Origin: a virus
Direction: 5' to 3' (one strand)
Length of the DNA: 58,994 nucleotides
Virus record (IMG/VR): IMGVR_UViG_3300033151_000226
Coordinates: 1-58,994 of that record
The notes under the pieces were generated by a model, which ran no database searches, was not told the origin of the DNA, and was given only the letters and a program-made list of their open reading frames with translations. Positions 40,984-49,410 of the stretch are shown here, in pieces; position 1 is the first letter of the stretch; the number at the start of each line of letters is the position of its first letter. Position numbers and translations under genes: made by a program.

Positions 40984-42741
40984 TTAGCTCTCAGTATCGA
41001 GAACTACGGTCAATGACAACCCGTTTGACGTAACCGTACCTGAGATCGGTACTGGCTTGTCCGGGGCGGCCGGATCGCCATGGCGTACCCAACCAATAAC
41101 GTCCATGTCTGCGTTGTAGACATAAGTATTACTGATTGTCTTGGTAGTGCCACCACCTGTTGCGGAGTCGTACAAGATCGCTTCAAAGGCCGGATCGCCA
41201 CTCGTGAGAGTTTCATCCAGGCCGCCTGCGTGATCTGTTATATCCAAGGTATAGGTTGAGCCAGTCCATGAGGAATGGTGATACGCCTTGTACGTTGTGG
41301 CGCCACCAGTCGTATCAAGCACCATGATCCAACCATCCTGCGGAACGTCAGAAGCAATGGCTGTTGTCATTACAAGATCTGGATCCGCGGCCGTGTTGCC
41401 CACGCCAATGGTGTTGGTCGTGTAGTCCGGGGCGTTGAGTCCACCATCCTTTTCGGCTAAGAACACATGCGGATCGTGGCCAGAAGCATTGGCTTCAACC
41501 GTGATAAGCACCGTAACGTTCTGCGGAACGACTGGGCTCACACCATCAAGCGACGTAACCGCATCACCAAAGGTCAGTTCGTTTGCGATAATGCCGATAC
41601 CATACGCACCGATCCAATTAGAGCCGGTGTAAAGGCCCAGGTGGTTCGGGTCCGTGGTGAGTTTGGCCGGTGTGCCTGAAATAACGCCTGTTGCCGATCC
41701 TAAACCCGTTACCGTCAATGCGGCTTCCGGGAACACGCCGGTATTCAAGTGGAGCACCAAGCGGGCCGTTGTTGTGCCGTCGGTATCATCAACGGCCATG
41801 AGATTGCCGGTGCCAGCTGTGGCGCCGGATCCCCATGACAGTGTTTCATTCTGTGCCCAGGTGCCCGTACCAGATCCGATAACGCAGTCATATACCCGGC
41901 CGGTCCACAAGTTGCCGTCTACGCCATAAAGCGTTTCTACTGTTCCATCAACCAGTAGTGATTTGACGAACTCGGACAATGCTTTCTTGCCAAGCGCGTT
42001 GTGACTCCACTCACCCAGGAAGGGCTCGTCGCCATTACCGTCAACATCAATCAGCTTGTAGCCTTCCGACGGGGTAATTGCATACGCTTCAACCGTGACT
42101 TGCGCGGTATCATTCTGCGGATCGTTCGCGGTAATGATCGCGGCCGTTTTCTCGCCAACACCCAGGATAACGCCCCAAACTGCGTAAGTGTCAAACCACT
42201 TACTCGCTTTTACGTGAACCTGTTTGTTATCAATGTCTGCCCCGGCCGTGCGACATTTGACCATGATGCGAAGCAGGGTGTTTGAATCGGTCTGGTTCTT
42301 GCCTGTTCCCCAGTGAGAAGTAAGCTCCCCATGGTCCTGGATGATCTTCAATGGCGTGGCCGTGGCTGTTTGCCCCTGCACCCAAAGGCCGTAATAACCT
42401 TCGTCGCCGCCGTCAGTTTCAACGGATCCACCGAAATGCTGCTCCATGACCGTATCAGTTACCGTGTAGTTCACACTGAAATCGGTTGTGTGGTCCAGCA
42501 AGGTAATGATCGTGCCCAAGGCTTCCGACGTGCTTGGGTTCGGCTTGGTCAGATTGATACCATCATCACCCGATATGGTGAAGTCCCACGCGATCTTCTG
42601 TAAGGATCTGTGAAGCCACCAAACATGGAACGTGTCTGTTCCGGTGTTGAAGGTAATAGTGCCGTCGGCGTCTACTGTGTATTGTGCTAACCAGGCTGCT
42701 ACGGCTGTGGCAGCGTCAGCTGATCTATCATAAATAGCCAT
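40984..42741 (-). CDS. Appendage-like virion protein, 585 aa
   Basis: A long, Thr-, Gly- and Asp-rich beta protein without helices beyond the first 20 residues, typical of a fibre or spike. The start (MAIYDRSADAATAVAAWLAQ) and the domain with GLWVQGQTATATPLKIIQDH resemble phage appendage proteins I have seen. The last 60 residues (YVYNADMDVIGWVRH, then ISGTVTSNGLSLTVVLD) closely parallel the end of the next upstream gene's product, so the two share a C-terminal module. No polysaccharide-degrading motif is visible. It is likely exposed and could bind host or polymer. Confidence 0.65.
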   Translation of the reverse strand: MAIYDRSADAATAVAAWLAQYTVDADGTITFNTGTDTFHVWWLHRSLQKIAWDFTISGDDGINLTKPNPSTSEALGTIITLLDHTTDFSVNYTVTDTVMEQHFGGSVETDGGDEGYYGLWVQGQTATATPLKIIQDHGELTSHWGTGKNQTDSNTLLRIMVKCRTAGADIDNKQVHVKASKWFDTYAVWGVILGVGEKTAAIITANDPQNDTAQVTVEAYAITPSEGYKLIDVDGNGDEPFLGEWSHNALGKKALSEFVKSLLVDGTVETLYGVDGNLWTGRVYDCVIGSGTGTWAQNETLSWGSGATAGTGNLMAVDDTDGTTTARLVLHLNTGVFPEAALTVTGLGSATGVISGTPAKLTTDPNHLGLYTGSNWIGAYGIGIIANELTFGDAVTSLDGVSPVVPQNVTVLITVEANASGHDPHVFLAEKDGGLNAPDYTTNTIGVGNTAADPDLVMTTAIASDVPQDGWIMVLDTTGGATTYKAYHHSSWTGSTYTLDITDHAGGLDETLTSGDPAFEAILYDSATGGGTTKTISNTYVYNADMDVIGWVRHGDPAAPDKPVPISGTVTSNGLSLTVVLDTES

Positions 42742-42753
42742 GGGTAAATCTCC

Positions 42754-44382
42754 TTATGAAATTGGCTCAAGTCGAATGGTTAATGAAAAACCAGCGTCGG
42801 TTATAGTGCCGCTGAAATCTTTTTGTACGTAATCGGTGCCTGACAAGTCCATCTGCCTGGCCCAACCAACGATATCGAGATCCGCGACATACGTGTACTG
42901 GAACGTTACTTCGCCATTAACGTCAGTGGCGTCGTTTAGTAATTCGCTCTTATCGGAATCTTTACCAATCCACACATGAGCGAATTGGAGGGCAAGGCCG
43001 GTAGAATCATCGAGAACCTTGATCGTTACTGTTACCGGGGCGATAACCACGTCGATCGTCGCGCCGTCGCTTCGGTATGAGAACTCTCCAGTACAACCAA
43101 TAAGGTTGATTGTGATTGTCCCGCCAGTGTCCTTGAAATGGAATGTGCTGTCGTCTTGGGTATCAGAAGCGTTGTAGCCGCTGAATATGCAATTCCTCAA
43201 TGTGATATCGGCCGGGATATCTACACCGAACTCGATCGCGTGCGTGGCCGCGGCACCCTTGGTTATCGTGAGCCCGTCAAACTCGCCGTCTGGATCCGCG
43301 CTGTTGTTGTAAACGATCGCACTGGTATTGTCGGTACCCTCATACCCCGATACCGTGCTGCCGCGTATATCCGCGCCGTCTGGTGTGATCTGTTCGCACC
43401 CAACATAGGTAATGTTCTTGCAGTCCTGCCCGGTAACGTAAAGGAACTCGCCCAGGTTAAGCATGGTTCCGTTGAAAAGGACGGTTCCAATATCGGGATC
43501 CGTCCAATCAACATGCGGGCCGAAAGGACCATCATTGCTCCATATCGCGCCTTGGATATCAATGTCAGTGGTGGCCGTGGCCGAAGCAACTGCCCTTATC
43601 TCGTAGAAACCATCCCTGATATTGTTGTTTTGGAATACGATCTGTTCATTGAGCGATACCAGATTGCACGTTGCAGATCCGGTATCGTCACCCAGGATCA
43701 TGCCGCCCTGGGCCGCAAGGATCCCTGTTACCTTTTGAATGACCGTGTAGTAGTTTGCTACCAACACATCATCCTCTGCGATATCCAAGAAATTGAAGGC
43801 TTCTGTCGTTGCGGATTCGATTTGCAGGCCGTCGCCATATCGAACGCAATCAATCCAGGTGTTATCAACGATCCTGATATTGCCGGAATTACTCGCGTCC
43901 GTGTAGAACGTAATGATATCCACGTCGGCCAGCGACAAAGTACCAGATGAAGTATGCACGTCGGCCGTGTTGGTCAGATCAAGTACAAAGTTACGCCAGC
44001 CACCATCCCACTGATCGGCCCCGGTTACATGCCATTGCGTCCAGTTGCCCGAACCGTCCGTCACGCGAACCATAAGGCCGGAGTTGGTTGTGCTTGTGTT
44101 CAGATCCTCGCAGAACGGGAACACGTCACAACGCATCACCCAGTAAAGGTGGGGATACGTGTAATTGCTCGTCATGTCCTCATTGGTCGGTAGCGTGAGT
44201 ATCGCTGTTGCCAATGTGTTCTTGCCGGTCTGGTAGTTGTAGGATCCGTCCGTACCGATCGAGCCAGCCTGCTTATAGACTTCGGTATCAATCGCTTCCG
44301 AAGATGCGTCCCAGTCGCCCAGGGACGTATTGCCAGTAGTGGTAAGGGAAATGTCAATCAGGTTTTTTGTGACTGCAACCAT
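42754..44382 (-). CDS. Spike-like beta-helix protein, 542 aa
   Basis: Residues about 1-190 form a beta-sandwich-like domain (WIDCVRYGDGLQIES at its end). Residues about 195-440 show the short, repeated strand pattern of a right-handed beta-helix (ITYVGCEQI, FDGLTITKGA, ITLRNCIFSGYN). Residues 440-542 are a carboxypeptidase-regulatory-like beta domain (VTIKVLDDSTGLALQFAHVW) with the shared C-terminal motif (YTYVADLDIVGWARQ, FSGTITDAGFSLTIRL). Beta-helix appendages often bind or cut surface sugars. No active site can be assigned by eye. It is followed 12 bases later by its relative. Confidence 0.65.
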   Translation of the reverse strand: MVAVTKNLIDISLTTTGNTSLGDWDASSEAIDTEVYKQAGSIGTDGSYNYQTGKNTLATAILTLPTNEDMTSNYTYPHLYWVMRCDVFPFCEDLNTSTTNSGLMVRVTDGSGNWTQWHVTGADQWDGGWRNFVLDLTNTADVHTSSGTLSLADVDIITFYTDASNSGNIRIVDNTWIDCVRYGDGLQIESATTEAFNFLDIAEDDVLVANYYTVIQKVTGILAAQGGMILGDDTGSATCNLVSLNEQIVFQNNNIRDGFYEIRAVASATATTDIDIQGAIWSNDGPFGPHVDWTDPDIGTVLFNGTMLNLGEFLYVTGQDCKNITYVGCEQITPDGADIRGSTVSGYEGTDNTSAIVYNNSADPDGEFDGLTITKGAAATHAIEFGVDIPADITLRNCIFSGYNASDTQDDSTFHFKDTGGTITINLIGCTGEFSYRSDGATIDVVIAPVTVTIKVLDDSTGLALQFAHVWIGKDSDKSELLNDATDVNGEVTFQYTYVADLDIVGWARQMDLSGTDYVQKDFSGTITDAGFSLTIRLEPIS

Positions 44383-44387
44383 TACCG

Positions 44388-44663
44388 TTATCCGTAAGTG
44401 TAGGTGAGCCGGTTGATCCAGCTCTTGTCAAAGTTTGCGTTACTGTCGGCCCACTCGATCACGATATCGTCACCCCACTGGTCCGTATCTACCTGAGTGA
44501 TCCGTTTAATGCGCCATGTTGAATCTGTGTCCAAGGATCCCGGTACCGCTTCACCGACGTAACAGACGGTATCTGACGCCAGTTCCACCAGTTTCGCGTA
44601 GTTCCCGGACGTTCCACCAGATTCGCCACCGGGGGGCCAGCGAGATAAGCCGCCACCCGTCAC
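44388..44663 (-). CDS. Small virion-module protein, 91 aa, GTG start
   Basis: A small protein with DTVCYVGEAVPGS, STWRIKRITQVDTDQWGDDI and a final FDKSWINRLTYTYG. I know the last pattern (WADSN..FDK.W..R) from small structural-module proteins of many phages, without a proven function. It starts on a GTG overlapping the upstream stop (GTGA). It lies between a repeat-free beta protein and the spike-like gene. Confidence 0.65.
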   Translation of the reverse strand: MTGGGLSRWPPGGESGGTSGNYAKLVELASDTVCYVGEAVPGSLDTDSTWRIKRITQVDTDQWGDDIVIEWADSNANFDKSWINRLTYTYG

Positions 44664-45037
44664 GCTTGGCCCCTCGTTGACGAAAGCACTATTGTTAGAA
44701 TTGCGTCCGGTCCGAAGCTCTCAAGCTCAACCAACTCGATACCGCGTAGCACCCCGGAGAATGTAGCGATCGCTGATTTGTTGTTATCCAGGGTAAGCAC
44801 CTGGCCGATATCTACCGAGTCCAGTATCACGGATCCTATTGTGTCCGGGATGATCCTCGCATTGACGGATCCACTAACAGGCACCGGGGAAGTAATTGTC
44901 AGCTGGTGTTGCGTCATGTGCCGGTGGCCGTCGGTCAGTCGTCGCATGGTGGCCGAGTGCCACACTTGGTTAAGAAACAGTACCGTCGTTGATACGTTGC
45001 CGTCTGTAAGAAAGTCGCCACTCGGTTTCTCAGACAT
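44660..45037 (-). CDS. Hypothetical virion-module protein, 125 aa
   Basis: A soluble, beta-rich protein (LTITSPVPVSGSVNARIIPD, VILDSVDIGQVLTLDNNKSA) with no recognised family. I start at 45037, where the ATG overlaps the upstream stop (TAATG). The frame opens 24 bases earlier inside that gene. It is coupled by a 4-base overlap to the next gene. The pattern is typical of a small phage structural protein. Confidence 0.65.
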   Translation of the reverse strand: MSEKPSGDFLTDGNVSTTVLFLNQVWHSATMRRLTDGHRHMTQHQLTITSPVPVSGSVNARIIPDTIGSVILDSVDIGQVLTLDNNKSAIATFSGVLRGIELVELESFGPDAILTIVLSSTRGQA

Positions 45038-45375
45038 TAGCACTGATCCCGGCGTATGCACTCGATCGTCTTTTCATTCTTCTTGATCTGTTTGTTTATG
45101 AAATCAATTTGTGATTTCGTAAGGCCGCCACTTAACAGCTGGAAATCATAATCGGTATTCCGCTGTTCCAGATCAGCAATCCGCGTGTTCTTTTCCTTCG
45201 TGGCCTGGGTAGCAACGTGCTGATCCCGCCACTCGGCCGCTTCCGCGTCGAACTGGATAAGGCCATAGCCGGTAATGATGGAAGCAAGCATCCCGAACAC
45301 AAGTACAAGAGCACCGACGATAACCGTCACTGCCCGCGCCTTCTTCTCGCACTGCTCCCACCACTCCTTAACCAT
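45037..45375 (-). CDS. Membrane protein with C-terminal coiled coil, 112 aa
   Basis: Residues about 15-40 form a membrane span (VTVIVGALVLVFGMLASIIT), followed by a helix with heptad-like spacing to the end, including IADLEQRNTDYDF and a tail with two Cys residues. The best start is the second of two ATGs: AGAAGGA lies 8 bases before the ATG at 45375 and only 2 bases before the one at 45381. One span with an outside coiled coil resembles a holin or inner-membrane spanin in shape, but the gene is away from the lysis genes. Function is open. Confidence 0.6.
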   Translation of the reverse strand: MVKEWWEQCEKKARAVTVIVGALVLVFGMLASIITGYGLIQFDAEAAEWRDQHVATQATKEKNTRIADLEQRNTDYDFQLLSGGLTKSQIDFINKQIKKNEKTIECIRRDQC

Positions 45376-45394
45376 GGCCATATTCCTTCTGGAT

Positions 45395-46075
45395 TTACCG
45401 CGAAACGGTACAGCTGAGTTTCGTTTTATTCCCGGCACTTGCGATCTCGGCCATGGCAAACTCATTGTCACCACTACCCAGGTCGATCGTACCAATGAAG
45501 TCAGCTGTCTTGCTGGCTGCGACAAGCCACGTTACGCCGTCCTCGGCTCTGACCAGAATGTTGACGGTTGCACCATCCCAACCAATACTCTTGCGAACAA
45601 CGGATATGCCCGATATGTCACCATCGAAGTCCAGATCGGCCCTAATATCAATATCAGTACCGGCGCCAGCAGTAATTTCCTCGATGTAAACACCATCAGC
45701 CGCACGATCAGTGCCTTCCTGGTCGCCAACAACCGGAGTTACGTTACCAGCAGTCTGACCCGTTATAGCGAAAGTAACTTCGTACACTTCACCATCCACC
45801 AATGCAACGGCCGGGGTCTGAGTGAGATCCGAATCGCCGGTCTGTGAAGCATCACTTGACGCAAGATCATTGGCAATCGTCCAGCCTGTGCCTTTGATCC
45901 AGTCCGTATCAGTGGCGAAAAGGCCATTGAGGACATAATTCACGCTATCAGTTATTACACCCCATACCTTTACGTGCAATTTACCTTCGTGCACTTCGAT
46001 AGTTCGTGCTCCAGCACCATCAACAATCTGGTCTTGAAGCAACCACTCAAAAAACTTCTGTCCAATCCTCGGCAT
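45395..46075 (-). CDS. Decoration protein with jelly-roll module, 226 aa
   Basis: Residues about 48-150 carry the pattern LNGLFATDTDWIKGTGWTIA followed by a beta-sandwich, a carbohydrate-binding-module-like fold frequent in phage decoration and fibre proteins. The remaining residues form further beta strands ending GSGDNEFAMAEIASAGN. It is soluble and has no signal. Encoded just after the coat gene and its small helper, it is probably on the capsid or tail surface, where it may hold the particle to sugars or mucus. The assignment rests on pattern recall. Confidence 0.7.
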   Translation of the reverse strand: MPRIGQKFFEWLLQDQIVDGAGARTIEVHEGKLHVKVWGVITDSVNYVLNGLFATDTDWIKGTGWTIANDLASSDASQTGDSDLTQTPAVALVDGEVYEVTFAITGQTAGNVTPVVGDQEGTDRAADGVYIEEITAGAGTDIDIRADLDFDGDISGISVVRKSIGWDGATVNILVRAEDGVTWLVAASKTADFIGTIDLGSGDNEFAMAEIASAGNKTKLSCTVSR

Positions 46076-46096
46076 ATCATTATCCTCTCGTAGTTA

Positions 46097-46495
46097 CTAT
46101 TTCAATGCCGCCAGCTCTTGAAGCCGAACAGACAACTTGGCCTGCATCGTTGAAGGCTTCATTGCCTTTGACAGTTTGATATCGAGCTGCTTGCCAAACT
46201 TGACGAGCTCGTCCTTGTCCTCGGTGGACATAATCGCAGTCAAGAGATCCGAGCTTCCTGGGGTCTTGGCTGCGGGTTCATCAGCTGCCGGGGCTTCCAC
46301 CATGGGAGCTGCTTCTTTTGCGGCTACAGATACCTTCGCGGGCTCCGGGCCAGCTGCCGTTGCACATGGAACGAAGTACGGTTCCCCGTTTTCGTCTTTG
46401 CGTGCAAGTTTCGCTTCTGTGGCCACCATAACGCGGCCATTTCGTAAGTTAATCAGGTAGGGCAATGCGCCCTTGGGTGTTTTATTGCGTGACAT
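46097..46495 (-). CDS. Capsid-associated protein with HeH-like end, 132 aa
   Basis: The N-terminal 35 residues are basic, the middle is a flexible Ala-, Pro- and Glu-rich linker, and the C-terminal 40 residues are a small helical domain (DELVKFGKQLDIKLSKAMKP). The latter is a helix-extended-loop-helix pattern of the HeH/SAP kind. Such small proteins stand just after the coat gene in several phages and may bind DNA or decorate the head. It is separated from the coat gene by a terminator-like hairpin. Function is inferred. Confidence 0.65.
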   Translation of the reverse strand: MSRNKTPKGALPYLINLRNGRVMVATEAKLARKDENGEPYFVPCATAAGPEPAKVSVAAKEAAPMVEAPAADEPAAKTPGSSDLLTAIMSTEDKDELVKFGKQLDIKLSKAMKPSTMQAKLSVRLQELAALK

Positions 46496-46524
46496 GCGTA
46501 GATCCTCTCATTGAATAAAACACC

Positions 46525-46554
46525 GATATAAGAGAAAGCCCCCCGAAGGGGGCT
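46525..46554 (-). terminator. Hairpin terminator after the coat gene
   Basis: On the minus strand AGCCCCC pairs with GGGGGCT (46554-46548 with 46543-46537) around a TTCG tetraloop. It is followed by TTCTCTTAT, a moderate T-rich tract. It stands 17 bases after the coat stop. It is likely a partial terminator or mRNA stabiliser that sets coat protein above the downstream genes. Confidence 0.65.
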
Positions 46555-46570
46555 AACTCAGACTGGTCGC

Positions 46571-47491
46571 TTAGGTTTGTGCTGCGTACAACACGCCCAT
46601 AGCTTCTGGCTTGACTACCTTGTAGCCGTACACGTTCAGGCCGCGGAAAAGCGTACCGAAGGTGGTCGGGGAAGGCAGGCTTTCGTTCTTCACGAACTGA
46701 CCGGCAAAGGTCAAAGCCGTCTTGTGACCAAACAGGCAGCTGGTAACGTTCGTGCCGCCGTCGTTAGTTACCTCAAGCAAATTGCTGCGGTAAATCTCGT
46801 AGCGGTCGATCATACCAATACGGCCGTTGCGGAGGATGGAAGTGCCGTCGCCCGCGAGACTTGCGTCTTGCAGATCGGACTTCTTAATCATTCCGCACAT
46901 CCAGACTGGGAGTACCATCCAACGATCCGATTCAGGAACGTCTTGCTCATCGAGCACGGAACCAGTGTCAACGATGTAATCGAGAACATTGGTCTTGGAT
47001 ACAACTTCCCAGGCACCGGCCGCGCCAAGGTCAAACGATGCGGTGCGTACACCGGCCGTAGCCCCTGCGTTGCTGGCGTGAACATCGGCGTCGATATCAG
47101 CAAGGATTTCCGTATCAACGGTAATCTTCATCTGCTCGGCCGCGTCACTGGTCCAATCTTCGGTCATGCCGTAATCCGCTTGCTTGACGTCAACATCATC
47201 AGCTACGAACGCCCAATACTTGCCCTGGTCGATATTCAGGGAGATCTTGGTCGGAGTTGGCTGCTCGTAAGTGAGGGCCAATCCCTTCGTGTAGTTGTTG
47301 ATGGTGATATCCGGCGTGGTGCGGATCTCTACCTTATCACCGTAATCTGAGATTTCACCCTCGTAATCGGTGTTACTGATTGCCGGAATTACGCTGGCTT
47401 CATAAAACTTTACCAACAATTTACCGGACCATATTGTAGGGATTGTGATCCCTGACAGTTGGGGTGTTGCCCCGTCTACTGGAAAAGGCAT
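46571..47491 (-). CDS. Major capsid protein, 306 aa
   Basis: The N-terminal part, IPTIWSGKLLVKFYEASVIP followed by NTDYEGEISDYGDKVEIRT and PDITINNYTKG, is the pattern of a widespread coat family in short-tailed phages, which I expect to have the HK97 fold. Length is usual for a coat protein. A strong GGAGGAT ribosome-binding site precedes the ATG, the scaffold gene is directly upstream, and a hairpin terminator follows, all as expected for the most abundant virion protein. The C-terminal part (LTFAGQFVKNESL, RGLNVYGYKVVKPEAMG) fits the last domain. There is no protease gene nearby. Confidence 0.85.
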   Translation of the reverse strand: MPFPVDGATPQLSGITIPTIWSGKLLVKFYEASVIPAISNTDYEGEISDYGDKVEIRTTPDITINNYTKGLALTYEQPTPTKISLNIDQGKYWAFVADDVDVKQADYGMTEDWTSDAAEQMKITVDTEILADIDADVHASNAGATAGVRTASFDLGAAGAWEVVSKTNVLDYIVDTGSVLDEQDVPESDRWMVLPVWMCGMIKKSDLQDASLAGDGTSILRNGRIGMIDRYEIYRSNLLEVTNDGGTNVTSCLFGHKTALTFAGQFVKNESLPSPTTFGTLFRGLNVYGYKVVKPEAMGVLYAAQT

Positions 47492-47568
47492 TATCCTTAT
47501 CCTCCATGGTTGTAAATGACAATAGAGCCGTCACGCCAACACATTGAAGGTGCCTTCAACCGATAGAG

Positions 47569-48528
47569 TTACTTGCCTAAATTCACCCTATCGCTATTAA
47601 CAGCATCAATGTACAGGCGTTCCATACGCTCTGCTTCTTTGGTGTTGCCTTTGAACTTGCCGTTTGGATTGGCCCACTCCTTGTAAAACGCCTGAATGGT
47701 CGATTCGTTATATCGAACATCAGATGTATCTACAGGTTTGGCATTCCCACCGCCGTCTGCGGGCACCACATGACGTTGTTTTTCGGTATCAGGCTTTGCT
47801 CGTTCTTTGAACGCGGTAAGCTGGTTGATGATTGGCTTCGGATCTCCACGCTGAACCGCACGATCAACAATCTCTTGTCGTGTCACTCCCAGGTCCGGGA
47901 GTTCTTCATTCAAGAAGTTGATAAAGGCCGTGGTCGTGTCGATCTGTTCCCAGTCGGAGTGTGCCGCTTTGATCGAGTCAAAGAACACGTCGCGTTTGTC
48001 CGTCTGGTCACGTTTCGTCAGATCCTCAACCTTGTTGGTTAAGCTGTCGATTTTGTCCTGGGCCTTCTTATCCCGGCTCCGCATGAAGTCAGTAAACTCA
48101 GTACCGAACATTTCTTCGATATCAGCAGGAATCTCGTCCGTGCCTGATTCGGAATTGTTGGTAGTGGTTCCAGCTGCGATATCGTCTGGTTTGACGGTCT
48201 TCAACTGTCTAACTTCTTCTTGGAGCCTGGGGATCTCGGCGTTGTACTTGCCTTGAAGCGTACTGTATTGATGCTTGAGCGCGTTATTTTGCTCCTGCAA
48301 CAACTTGTACTCTTTCTCCCAGTCGAGCTTTGTATCATCATCTGGCTTGGCTGCTTCGGCCGGTTTCCCGGTTTCTTCTACCTCGCCAGCAGGCTTCCCA
48401 GTTTCCTCGATATCCGGGTTCGGGGTAATAATCCCACCATCCGGGTCAAGTCCCTGTTCTTCCTGTAAAGCCTTTATCGCGTCGTCAGACCGTTGGCCTG
48501 CTTCAATTACCTGTTTAGGTAAACCCAT
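47569..48528 (-). CDS. Scaffolding protein, 319 aa
   Basis: A highly charged, mostly helical protein with no large hydrophobic core. A disordered start is rich in Pro, Glu and Lys. Then comes a coiled coil (KEYKLLQEQNNALKHQYSTL) and a middle helix domain (SRDKKAQDKIDSLTNKVEDL). The C-terminus is basic, with EAERMERLYIDAVNSDR, the usual coat-binding end of scaffolds. It is placed directly before the coat gene. The start at 48528 has AGGAG 10 bases upstream. The frame opens 42 bases earlier without a better site. The chaperoning role in procapsid assembly follows from these features. Confidence 0.8.
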   Translation of the reverse strand: MGLPKQVIEAGQRSDDAIKALQEEQGLDPDGGIITPNPDIEETGKPAGEVEETGKPAEAAKPDDDTKLDWEKEYKLLQEQNNALKHQYSTLQGKYNAEIPRLQEEVRQLKTVKPDDIAAGTTTNNSESGTDEIPADIEEMFGTEFTDFMRSRDKKAQDKIDSLTNKVEDLTKRDQTDKRDVFFDSIKAAHSDWEQIDTTTAFINFLNEELPDLGVTRQEIVDRAVQRGDPKPIINQLTAFKERAKPDTEKQRHVVPADGGGNAKPVDTSDVRYNESTIQAFYKEWANPNGKFKGNTKEAERMERLYIDAVNSDRVNLGK

Positions 48529-48603
48529 AACAATGTCTCTCCTGGCCGGTCGCTTGCGCGGTATCGGCACGTCATTTACGGAGTCGGTTAGTTCCGGTGT
48601 TCC

Positions 48604-48660
48604 GCTGGTAAAAACCTACTGCCTTCCATATCTTCATAGCAGTAGGTCCGAGTCACCAGC
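48604..48660. other. Two-part hairpin upstream of scaffold
   Basis: Outer arms GCTGGT (48604-48609) and ACCAGC (48655-48660) enclose inner arms ACCTACTGC (48614-48622) and GCAGTAGGT (48639-48647), with a 16-base loop. The unpaired 4 and 7 bases between them form an internal loop. This resembles RNase III processing sites of T7-like phages. The 9 bp inner stem is perfect. Confidence 0.65.
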
Positions 48661-48719
48661 TGCGCGGCCGGTAGTATTCGGATCTACTGAGAAGGTAGAA
48701 AGTAGTAGGGCGTTTTGCT

Positions 48720-48739
48720 CCCTGGACGGAGATCCAGGG
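48720..48739. other. Perfect 7 bp hairpin after a stop codon
   Basis: CCCTGGA (48720-48726) pairs with TCCAGGG (48733-48739) around 6 bases and abuts the stop of the 48740-48991 gene. No T-tract follows on the leftward transcript, so it is more likely a 3'-end stabiliser than a terminator. Confidence 0.6.
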
Positions 48740-48991
48740 TTACAAACTTTGGCTCATGCGATTCACATGGCCTGACCGTTGTCGGTGTGCTTCTCGCGCA
48801 CCATCAACGGTTTTAATCAATTCAATAAATGCTTGTGCCCGGCCTTGGTGCCGAGCCGGGTTATCTTCTTCAATACACATTGCAATCGCTTCGGCCTGTT
48901 GCTTACGAACCAGATCCATGAATATCTCAAAGTCTTGGTTCTGCGACAACCGGGCGATCGCCATAAGTATCTTTTCGTCTTGGATCCTCAC
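48740..48991 (-). CDS. Small post-portal protein, 83 aa, GTG start
   Basis: A short helical protein (LMAIARLSQNQDFEIFMDLV, then a region rich in Arg and Gln). I have seen similar proteins after portal genes in podovirus-like phages, without a known role. It begins on a GTG that overlaps the upstream stop (GTGA). It is the last gene before the structured leader of the scaffold and coat genes. Confidence 0.65.
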   Translation of the reverse strand: MRIQDEKILMAIARLSQNQDFEIFMDLVRKQQAEAIAMCIEEDNPARHQGRAQAFIELIKTVDGAREAHRQRSGHVNRMSQSL

Positions 48992-49410
48992 AGCACGGCT
49001 ACTGCTTTGTGCACCGCTTCTGCGATCTTCTTCCGTTTCGGCGTCAAGCCTGCTCGAATGTGCATTTCCTCACGCTTGAATATCTTTTTCATTTCACGAA
49101 CAGTCCTAACGCACGTCTTGGCCAGCTGTTCGGCAATCTGTGTGTCCTGGGCTTCGGTGAGCCCGGCTTCCATCTGGAAATCGAACACACGGCCATTCTC
49201 GCCGTCGAGACTTAAAAAGCCATGTACCACAAGGATACCTTTGGTTTGTGCCAGCGCATCTGCTTCCGCGGCCGTCGTAGGTATGTATGGCTTGATCTCT
49301 ATCGCCCGCAATACCTGTGCATCTTCTCGGAGTGCATCACGCACGGTTCTTTCAAGCTGGAGCTCGTAATCGTCCAGGCCCATACGGGCTATTTGTATCA
49401 ATCCACTCAT
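48988..49410 (-). CDS. Hypothetical head-module protein, 140 aa
   Basis: A soluble helical and beta protein (LERTVRDALREDAQVLRAIE, GILVVHGFLSLDGENGRVF, then REMKKIFKREEMHIRAGLTP). No family is recognised. The basic C-terminus could bind DNA or the portal. It overlaps the portal stop by 4 bases, which ties its synthesis to the portal. Position suggests a head assembly role. Confidence 0.65.
   Translation of the reverse strand: MSGLIQIARMGLDDYELQLERTVRDALREDAQVLRAIEIKPYIPTTAAEADALAQTKGILVVHGFLSLDGENGRVFDFQMEAGLTEAQDTQIAEQLAKTCVRTVREMKKIFKREEMHIRAGLTPKRKKIAEAVHKAVAVL

Larger units (their letters stand above)
48529..48739 (-). promoter_or_regulatory. Leader of the scaffold and coat genes
   Basis: A 211-base stretch without a gene, the largest gap in the late operon. 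It holds a long two-part hairpin at 48604-48660 and a short perfect one at 48720-48739. I see no convincing sigma-70 promoter. The conserved-looking structure suggests control by mRNA processing or translation. Confidence 0.5.

Noticed and set aside
43138-43950. 270-codon frame on the plus strand opposite the spike-like gene
   Set aside because: The opposite frame is a clear beta-helix protein in a tightly coupled operon. The plus-strand product is irregular and has no ribosome-binding site or partner genes.
46577-47350. 257-codon frame opposite the coat gene
   Set aside because: It is the shadow of a conserved coat protein. No independent start signal is seen, and no rightward gene is nearby.
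48529-48739. tRNA gene in the scaffold leader
   Set aside because: The inverted repeats do not form four arms of the right lengths, and no T-loop consensus is present.
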